NCBI RefSeq assembly: GCF_003062295.1
Contig: NZ_PYCN01000045.1
Span: 1 to 36,918, forward strand
Length of the DNA: 36,918 nucleotides
DNA from: Bradyrhizobium algeriense
GTDB lineage: Bacteria; Pseudomonadota; Alphaproteobacteria; Rhizobiales; Xanthobacteraceae
Direction: 5' to 3'
Below the pieces are notes generated by a model. It worked only from the letters and a program-made list of their open reading frames with translations. It was not told the DNA's origin and did no database searches. Of this stretch, positions 31,705 to 36,918 are shown piece after piece. Both the position numbers and the translations under genes were made by a program. Positions within the stretch are counted from its first letter, which is position 1. The number at the start of each line of letters is the position of its first letter.

Positions 31705-32822
31705 TCGGGGAATGGACGCAAAAAGATGTTCTGGAGCGGTTCGCAGCACTGACAAAGATAGCCCGTCTAATGCGGCGACGGGTCAACCATGCTGGCCCGG
31801 CAGAATTGATGTGGCTCGGCGAGGCTGTCCAGGCAAAGGAACGGGCGATTGGCTATACTACCGAATGCATCGCCCAAGAGCTTCATAAGTTCGAGCCTCA
31901 GATCTTCAGTCCAGAACTCCAGGTGCGTTTCAAGGCGGTCGGCGACATCATCGACCGACATGTCAAGTCCGGCCCGATCGGAGTTAACAAGCGTCGGGCG
32001 TTGATTGAGAGGGCCGAGGCTTACATCCCCTCTTCCGCGGGTGTTCTGAGAGCCCATGAGCCTGAGGACGATGAGACGATAGCAAGAGCCCTCAATGTGA
32101 AAGCGTCCATGGTCTCTTACATCTTCGACAGAGAGATCGGCCGGCACCAGTACCACGCCGTGGATCGACCATTGGACGGCCACGATGCCCGGCGTTTGAC
32201 TGATTCGCTCGGCAATCTACACCGCAAAGTAGATCGAAGGCTTGCTGAGAATGACTACATCTTCTCCAAGCCCGAGCATGATCGCGTCTTGGGCTCTTAT
32301 CCTGATGAGATCAAGAGAGAGCTCGATGAGGCATACCTAGTCGTGCGCAGCAGGCCGTCAGATCTGACACTGGTGCGGGTCGACCAACAGGTGCAAGCGG
32401 GGCTGCAAGCGGCGATCATGTCGGACGACTCTTTGTTCTCATCGCCAGAAAGCTCGCCAGCAGCTTCTGTGACGACTTCTCCTCGGAAAATTGCGTCGCG
32501 CCGGCGCAAGCATGAGGAGATCTCCTCGAGCGATGAGATGCCCCAGATCGGCCTGGCGGCACGTCACCGAAGGCGCAGCGAACCTGGGCAGTCTTCGACG
32601 TCCAGCATCGTGTTGACGCCTCCTGGCCAGGCGGTCGACGCCCAAGAAGATCTTGTTGTAGACGGGCAAGCCGCTAACCTTCGTCAGTCGGATCGTTCGC
32701 TGCTGCAGGGGCCAGACGAAGGCATCGGATGGATTGCTCCTCGTGGGCGGCGCTCTGAGTCGAGCAATCAGCGTTCACCGCGGGAGCATCAGAGGAACCG
32801 TGGCGGAGGACTGGAGTATTGA
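31692..32822 (+). CDS. Hypothetical protein linked to the virB operon; candidate secreted substrate
   Basis: The 376-residue protein starts MDTMIGEWTQKDVLERFAAL; AGGA precedes, and ATG 31701 is an alternative. I do not recognise the family. Residues about 1-250 are helical and mixed-charge, with no signal peptide or membrane helix. From about 255 on it is Ser/Pro/Arg-rich and looks disordered, with basic clusters (RKIASRRRKHE, ARHRRRSE). The last 30 residues are polar and arginine-rich (PRGRRSESSNQRSPREHQRN), similar in character to C-terminal signals of VirB/D4 substrates. Position right after virB11, same strand, suggests a T4SS substrate or accessory factor. This is inference. Confidence 0.6.
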   Translation: MDTMIGEWTQKDVLERFAALTKIARLMRRRVNHAGPAELMWLGEAVQAKERAIGYTTECIAQELHKFEPQIFSPELQVRFKAVGDIIDRHVKSGPIGVNKRRALIERAEAYIPSSAGVLRAHEPEDDETIARALNVKASMVSYIFDREIGRHQYHAVDRPLDGHDARRLTDSLGNLHRKVDRRLAENDYIFSKPEHDRVLGSYPDEIKRELDEAYLVVRSRPSDLTLVRVDQQVQAGLQAAIMSDDSLFSSPESSPAASVTTSPRKIASRRRKHEEISSSDEMPQIGLAARHRRRSEPGQSSTSSIVLTPPGQAVDAQEDLVVDGQAANLRQSDRSLLQGPDEGIGWIAPRGRRSESSNQRSPREHQRNRGGGLEY

Positions 32823-33393
32823 AGGCTTCGGGAGTGCCTGTGGTGCAGCTGGAAAGCAGCTTATCGACGGTCCTTCGGTTTAAACGTCGTTGACCATTGA
32901 CCTTGCCCGTTGGCTTAATCCAGTTTGAAATGCGCTCTGGCCAGAAGCATTACACTTGGTGCGCCGGGAGACCGGCAAGGAGTAGGCGGTGGAAGTCCAT
33001 ACAGACTCGGCTTCACCACGGCCGTCCCGTCGCGCATCGAGGTCCTCCGGGGTCGGTTCCTTGGGCATGTCCAAACATGGTGCAAATTTCGGTCGGAAGC
33101 AAGAATGTCCGAAGAATGCAGTATTATTCGGTCACTGGAGGCGAAAATGCGGGCCTTCCAAGAGTGGCTACGCTTCCCATGGGATCTTAAAACATCCCGC
33201 TTGCTCGTAGCTGGAACTCGCTCGTTTTGAGCGGTCGAGGGCCCATATGCCTCGGAGAAGTTGACAGATCGTCGAGTGCGCCCTTACTGTCCTTGTCCGA
33301 GGACAGCGCGCGGGAACCATGAAAAGTCAGGATATTGTCGTCCTGCTGAAGCTCGTGTGCTTGCAGGATCATGGTAAGCGTAGCGCCGATCTT
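32823..33393. other. Stretch without a recognised gene
   Basis: Only short frames occur. The most gene-like is a 64-codon minus-strand frame (32880-33074) opening MDMPKEPTPEDLDARRDGRG, but it has no family match and its C-terminal half looks random. A short plus-strand frame at 33102-33230 (MSEECSIIRSLEAKMRAFQE) is similarly unsupported. A small inverted repeat CTGTCC/GGACAG lies at 33287-33306. Confidence 0.4.
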
Positions 33394-33957
33394 TCAATTA
33401 CCCATAATTTTTGCCTCGATCGCGGCTCCCAGTTCGATGTCGGTCAGCCGCGATAGTCCTCGCCAGATCACGGTATTTCCTGGAGGCGGATCGTTGGCTC
33501 GGGCCAAGTACCCGCCGAGCCGCGCGATCTTGACCACATAGTGCGAGAGTGTGCTTCGTCGAGAGCGATTGCCATCCCTGTCTTTCACCAAGTGATCAAG
33601 AAGCCTGATTTCAGGATCTGTCAGCGCCGTTTGCGGTAGGGCATTCGGCGAGGAACGATTGAGCATCGGCATCCAGAAGACGCGCCAACTCACAATGCAG
33701 AAAACCGCGATCAGATTGACCAGACGCTCAGCGGTTCGCAATTTCGACTCCTCCGCCTTGCAGCCCGATTTGAGGATCTTATGGAAGACCTCGATCTTCC
33801 ACCTCAACCCGTACCATTCGATCTTCTCGATGGCGTCCTTGCGCGATTGGACCGGGAGATCGGTGAGGAGCTTCCACTCGATCTTCTTTCGCCGCTTCGG
33901 CCTTCCCCGCTCTTGAGCATGGATCACGGTCAGAGTGAGTGTACGCATCCGGCCAGC
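33394..33957 (-). pseudogene. IS4-family transposase, C-terminal fragment
   Basis: The frame carries LTLTVIHAQERGRPKRRKKIEWKLLTDLPV, then the YREK-region text EKIEWYGLRWKIEVFHKILKSGCKAEESKLRTAERL with the catalytic Glu, and a C-terminal end (ARLGGYLARANDPPPGNTVIWRGL). It belongs to the IS4/Tn5-like transposases. The N-terminal half with both Asp residues is missing; instead the frame runs in from an IS66 TnpB piece. Confidence 0.85.
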
Positions 33958-33978
33958 ACCCCAAGCAGGCGCGATGGT

Positions 33979-34119
33979 CGGCGGCCAGGTGAAATGTCCT
34001 TCGTGCAACCACTTCGTCACCAGCACCATGCCGCTGCCGTCCCACGCCAGAAGCTTCACTCTGTCGGAACGTTTGGAGCGGAAGACAAACACGCTGCCAT
34101 CGTAGGGACTCTTGTGCGT
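33979..34119 (-). pseudogene. tnpB: IS66 tnpB fragment fused in frame to the IS4 fragment
   Basis: THKSPYDGSVFVFRSKRSDRVKLLAWDGSGMVLVTKWLHEGHFTWPP is the middle of an IS66 TnpB by motif (FVFRSKRSDRVK, WDGSG). It reads without interruption into TIAPAWGAGRMRTLTLT and the IS4 part. Its 5' side meets the flank of IS21-B. The open frame continues into IS21-B to 34350, which is not meaningful coding. Confidence 0.8.
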
Positions 34120-34330
34120 ATTCCGACGATCGCGACCCCCCTGCGGCGCGACGATCAAGATGGGAATCCCGCGACAATCAGGATGAGAATGCGCTGCTGC
34201 TGGGGTGACGAAGGGAGGGCGTAGCCCGACCGGAGTTACCCCAGCAGCAGCGTTTACGCCCGAACGGGCCTCATTTGGCGGTAACGGCGGCTGGTAAGGG
34301 ATCGGCTTCTCCTTCGAGAGGACCAATTCT

Positions 34331-35839
34331 TTGGCCGGCCGGCATGTCACCGATCAACAAATGAGGCTTTTCATGAGCTTGCGTCGTACCCATTCGCCCG
34401 CCGTCGCCGGTGCAAAGGCCGGTTTCAGCACCTCCGCCGCCTACCGGTTCGAAAAGGATCCCCGACTTCCCACGCAGAAGAAGTCGCCCCGCGAACGTCG
34501 CCGGGCTGATCCATTCGCCGATGTCTGGGAGAACGACGTTCTCCCTATGCTGAAGGCGGCCCCTGGCTTGCGGCCGATCTCCGTTTTCGAGGAACTATGC
34601 CGGCGGCATCCAGAGCTGGGCTCCGGGACGCGGCGGACGCTTGAGCGGCGCATTCGGGCATGGCGGGCGGTCAACGGCCCGGATCGGGAAGTGATCTTTC
34701 GCCAGGAACATCCGCCGGGCCGGATGGGCTTGTCGGACTTCACCGAGGTCGCCGATCTCGGCATCACCATCGCCGGCCGGTTGTTGGACTGTCGGCTCTA
34801 CCACTTCCGTTTGCCCTTCTCCGGCTTCGAGCACGCCCACGTCGTGCTCGGCGGCGAAAGTTTTGTAGCGCTTGCGGAAGGGTTGCAGAATGCCCTGTGG
34901 TCGCTGGGCGGGGCTCCCGAGCAGCACCGAAGCGACAGCCTCTCGGCCGCGTTCCGCAATCTCGGCGCCGACGCCAAAGAGGATTTGACGACACGCTACG
35001 AGGCGTTCTGCGGCCACTATGGCATGACGCCGACCCGCAATAATCCCGGCGTGTCGCACGAGAATGGTTCGATCGAAAGCGCGCATGGCCATCTCAAAAG
35101 AGCGCTGGCAGATGCCTTGCTGCTGCGTGCCTCGCGCGACTTCGACGATCTTCCGGCATGGCGAGGCTTCGTCGACGAGATTGTTGGCCGCGGCAACGCG
35201 CGCAATGCCAAGCGCATCGACCAGGAGCGGATGGCGCTGAAGAAACTGCCGGTCCGCAAGACCGCCGATTATGAGGAGGTTAGCGTTGACGTCACGACCT
35301 CCAGCGCCTTCACGTTGCGAAAAGTGTTTTACTCAGTTCCCTCCCGCTTGATAGGCCACCGGCTGCGCGTGCGTCTTTATGACGACCGGCTCGAATGCTT
35401 CCAGGGCGCCACGCACATCATCACCTTGCGGCGCGGGCGAGCGCAGCCAAACGGCAAGCATGGCCATGTCATCGACTATCGCCATGTCATCCACTCCCTG
35501 CGCCGCAAGCCGATGGCGCTGCTCAATCTGGTCTATCGTGATCAGCTCTTTCCTCGCCGCGCCTACGCCCTTGCGTTCGAAGCCTTGCTTGCCAAACTTG
35601 GCGAGAGAGCAGCCTGCCGCGCCATGGTCGGGCTTCTGGCGCTCGCACATGAACGGGCCTGCGAGGCGGAACTCGGCGTTGTGCTGCAATCAGCCCTCGA
35701 CGACGGCATCCTACCGGATTTAAAGGCCCTGATCGAACGCTTCCGCCCGAAGGGCATGGCACTACCGGTCGTCATCGTCACGCTGCCTTCGCTCGCCATC
35801 TACGACCAAATCGCCACAAGCGTGGGAGAAGCCGCGTGA
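34331..35839 (+). CDS. istA: IstA transposase of IS21-B
   Basis: The 502-residue DDE transposase starts at TTG 34331, MAGRHVTDQQMRLFMSLRRTH, an opening I know from this IS21 subgroup; ATG 34361 is the alternative. An N-terminal HTH (AGAKAGFSTSAAYRFEKD) precedes the core: GLSDFTEVADLG (Asp), EQHRSDSLSAAF (Asp) and HENGSIESAHGHLKRAL (Glu). The C-terminal Mu-like segment (TLRKVFYSVPSRLIGHRLRV) is complete. The frame is unbroken and distinct from IS21-A. Confidence 0.93.
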   Translation: MAGRHVTDQQMRLFMSLRRTHSPAVAGAKAGFSTSAAYRFEKDPRLPTQKKSPRERRRADPFADVWENDVLPMLKAAPGLRPISVFEELCRRHPELGSGTRRTLERRIRAWRAVNGPDREVIFRQEHPPGRMGLSDFTEVADLGITIAGRLLDCRLYHFRLPFSGFEHAHVVLGGESFVALAEGLQNALWSLGGAPEQHRSDSLSAAFRNLGADAKEDLTTRYEAFCGHYGMTPTRNNPGVSHENGSIESAHGHLKRALADALLLRASRDFDDLPAWRGFVDEIVGRGNARNAKRIDQERMALKKLPVRKTADYEEVSVDVTTSSAFTLRKVFYSVPSRLIGHRLRVRLYDDRLECFQGATHIITLRRGRAQPNGKHGHVIDYRHVIHSLRRKPMALLNLVYRDQLFPRRAYALAFEALLAKLGERAACRAMVGLLALAHERACEAELGVVLQSALDDGILPDLKALIERFRPKGMALPVVIVTLPSLAIYDQIATSVGEAA

Positions 35840-36645
35840 ACGCGACCGTCAAGATCGACGCCGCCCGTGTCGAACTGCTGCTCAGCGAACTGCGCCTGCC
35901 CGGCATCAAGCTGATCTGGGCCGCCCTGGCGGAGACCGCCGACAAGGAAGGCTGGCCCGCCGCACGCTTCCTGGCTGCGCTGGCCGAACAGGAGATGGTG
36001 GAGCGAAGCCGGCGCCGCTTCGAACGTCATCTGGAAGAAGCCCGCCTGCCACCGGGAAAGACCCTCGATGCGTTCGACTTCGATGCCGTGCCGATGATCT
36101 CGAAGGCGCAGGTGCAGGCGCTCGCCGCCGGCGACGCCTGGCTCGAAAAGGGCGCCAATCTCTTGTGTTTTGGCCCGCCTGGCGGCGGCAAATCGCATCT
36201 GGCGGCGGCGCTCGGCATGGCCCTGATCGAAAAGGGCTGGCGCGTATTGTTCACCAGAACCACCGATCTCGTGCAAAAACTCCAGATCGCGCGCCGTGAT
36301 CTCGCGCTCGAAGCGGCGATCGCCAAACTCGACAAATATCACCTGCTGATTTTGGACGATCTTGCCTATGTCACCAAGGATCAAGCCGAGACCAGCGTTT
36401 TGTTCGAGCTGATCAGCGCCCGCTACGAGCGGCGATCGATGCTCATCACCGCTAATCAACCGTTCGGCGAATGGGGCAAGATCTTCCCGGATCAAGCCAT
36501 GACCCTGGCGGCGATCGACCGTCTCGTCCACCATGCCACGATCCTCGAAATGAACGTCGACAGCTATCGCCGGAAAGAAGCTGTCGACAAGGCCCGTGGA
36601 GTGGGACGTCCGCCAACGCGCGCGACAATCAAAGGCTCATCCTGA
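35836..36645 (+). CDS. istB: IstB helper ATPase of IS21-B
   Basis: The 269-residue AAA+ protein starts at GTG 35836, overlapping the istA stop (GTGA). Walker A is GPPGGGKSHLAAALG (about 112-126), Walker B LLILDDLAYV (about 170), and the sensor text is SMLITANQPFGEW. It is complete. It would act with IstA in target capture, so the element may be active. Confidence 0.93.
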   Translation: MNATVKIDAARVELLLSELRLPGIKLIWAALAETADKEGWPAARFLAALAEQEMVERSRRRFERHLEEARLPPGKTLDAFDFDAVPMISKAQVQALAAGDAWLEKGANLLCFGPPGGGKSHLAAALGMALIEKGWRVLFTRTTDLVQKLQIARRDLALEAAIAKLDKYHLLILDDLAYVTKDQAETSVLFELISARYERRSMLITANQPFGEWGKIFPDQAMTLAAIDRLVHHATILEMNVDSYRRKEAVDKARGVGRPPTRATIKGSS

Positions 36646-36788
36646 TTGTCGCTCCACGACAATCAAATCACGCGTCACCCAAATACCCCTTGCTTTATCA
36701 TCGGACCGCGACAATCATCCTCTCGCCGCGACCGCCGAAATGGCCATCCTGATTGTCGCTGTGTCCCCATCCAGATTGTCGCGCTACA

Positions 36789-36918
36789 CCCCCCGCTACG
36801 ACGGATTGTGACCACCCATTCCGATCGATCGCGACCAGTGTGATGGTGCCGTCAGGTGCATTTTCTGATCTCAGTGTTTTGGCTCGACGTCAAGCGCGGT
36901 GGAGGCCGTCCCCGTAGT
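36789..36918. other. Window end: possible further IS21-like terminal repeats
   Basis: CATTCCGATCGATCGCGACC (36818-36837) resembles ATTCCGACGATCGCGACC on the other side of IS21-B (34120-34137). Joined across the insertion, they would be two direct repeats about 37 bp apart, like multiple ends of another IS21. No gene is seen. Confidence 0.3.

Larger units (their letters stand above)
34142..36788 (+). mobile_element. IS21-family element IS21-B, intact
   Basis: The ends match in inverted orientation: TGCGGCGCGACGATC at 34142 and the reverse complement of the sequence ending CGCGCTACA at 36788. The flanks are CCCCCC on both sides (34136-34141 and 36789-36794), a 6-bp target duplication. Copies of CGACAATC occur in both orientations near the right end (36623, 36644, 36657, 36709, 36751, 36774) and at the left end. 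The 2.65-kb length and istA-istB pair are complete. 34187-34330 has no gene. Confidence 0.88.

Noticed and set aside
36795..36918. Start of another gene at the right edge
   Set aside because: No frame carries a recognisable motif; the stretch looks like IS terminal sequence.

Overview
The window looks like an accessory replicon or symbiosis-island segment of a Rhizobiales alphaproteobacterium (Bradyrhizobium, Mesorhizobium or Rhizobium type). This rests on the mix of IS66, IS21, IS3, IS256 and IS4 families, on a recombinase-in-trio (RIT) element, and on a VirB-type type IV secretion operon that is visibly more AT-rich than the surrounding mobile DNA. No tRNA, rRNA, CRISPR array or housekeeping gene was seen. 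The species cannot be fixed from the sequence.

Region 1 (1-1041) is the 3' part of an IS3-family element. Region 2 (1060-16395) is a nest of elements. An IS66 copy (IS66-1, inverted ends at 1060 and 16395) carries an IS21 element (IS21-A, 1231-10866, 4-bp duplication CGAG) inside tnpA. The istA gene of that IS21 is itself split twice: by a RIT element (1771-5175, three tyrosine recombinases) and by a compact three-gene element (5595-9070) encoding a large serine recombinase, an HTH protein split over two frames at an A8 run, and a DUF5372-like protein. Removing both inserts leaves an IS21 of about 2.75 kb. Further on, a second and diverged copy of the serine-recombinase module (about 12407-14033), fused to a fragment of a third, lies between two identical 568-bp copies of IS66-1 tnpB/tnpC sequence.

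Region 3 (16396-20180) is a second, decayed IS66 (IS66-2) with an IS256 element between its tnpB and tnpC remnants. Each IS66 carries a convergent 145-residue accessory gene after tnpC. Region 4 (20279-22040) is scrap: an IS110 fragment, an IS256 fragment, an unrecognised ORF cut by an IS, and an IS3 fragment that matches the left-edge element.

Region 5 (22041-32822) is the biological cargo: virB2, B3, B4, a small lipoprotein gene, virB5, B6, B8, B9, B10 and B11 on the plus strand, many translationally coupled. An unrecognised 376-residue protein with a long polar, arginine-rich C-terminus follows. virB1, a virB7 in its usual place, and virD4 are absent from the window, so the machine has no coupling protein here.

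Region 6 (32823-36918) holds a stretch without a recognised gene, a mosaic ORF built from IS66 TnpB and IS4 transposase pieces, and an intact IS21 (IS21-B, 34142-36788) flanked by CCCCCC duplications. The most promising unnamed system is the serine recombinase / frameshifted HTH / DUF5372 module. It occurs in two diverged copies, has inferable att sites in one, and has the same A8 frame break in both.
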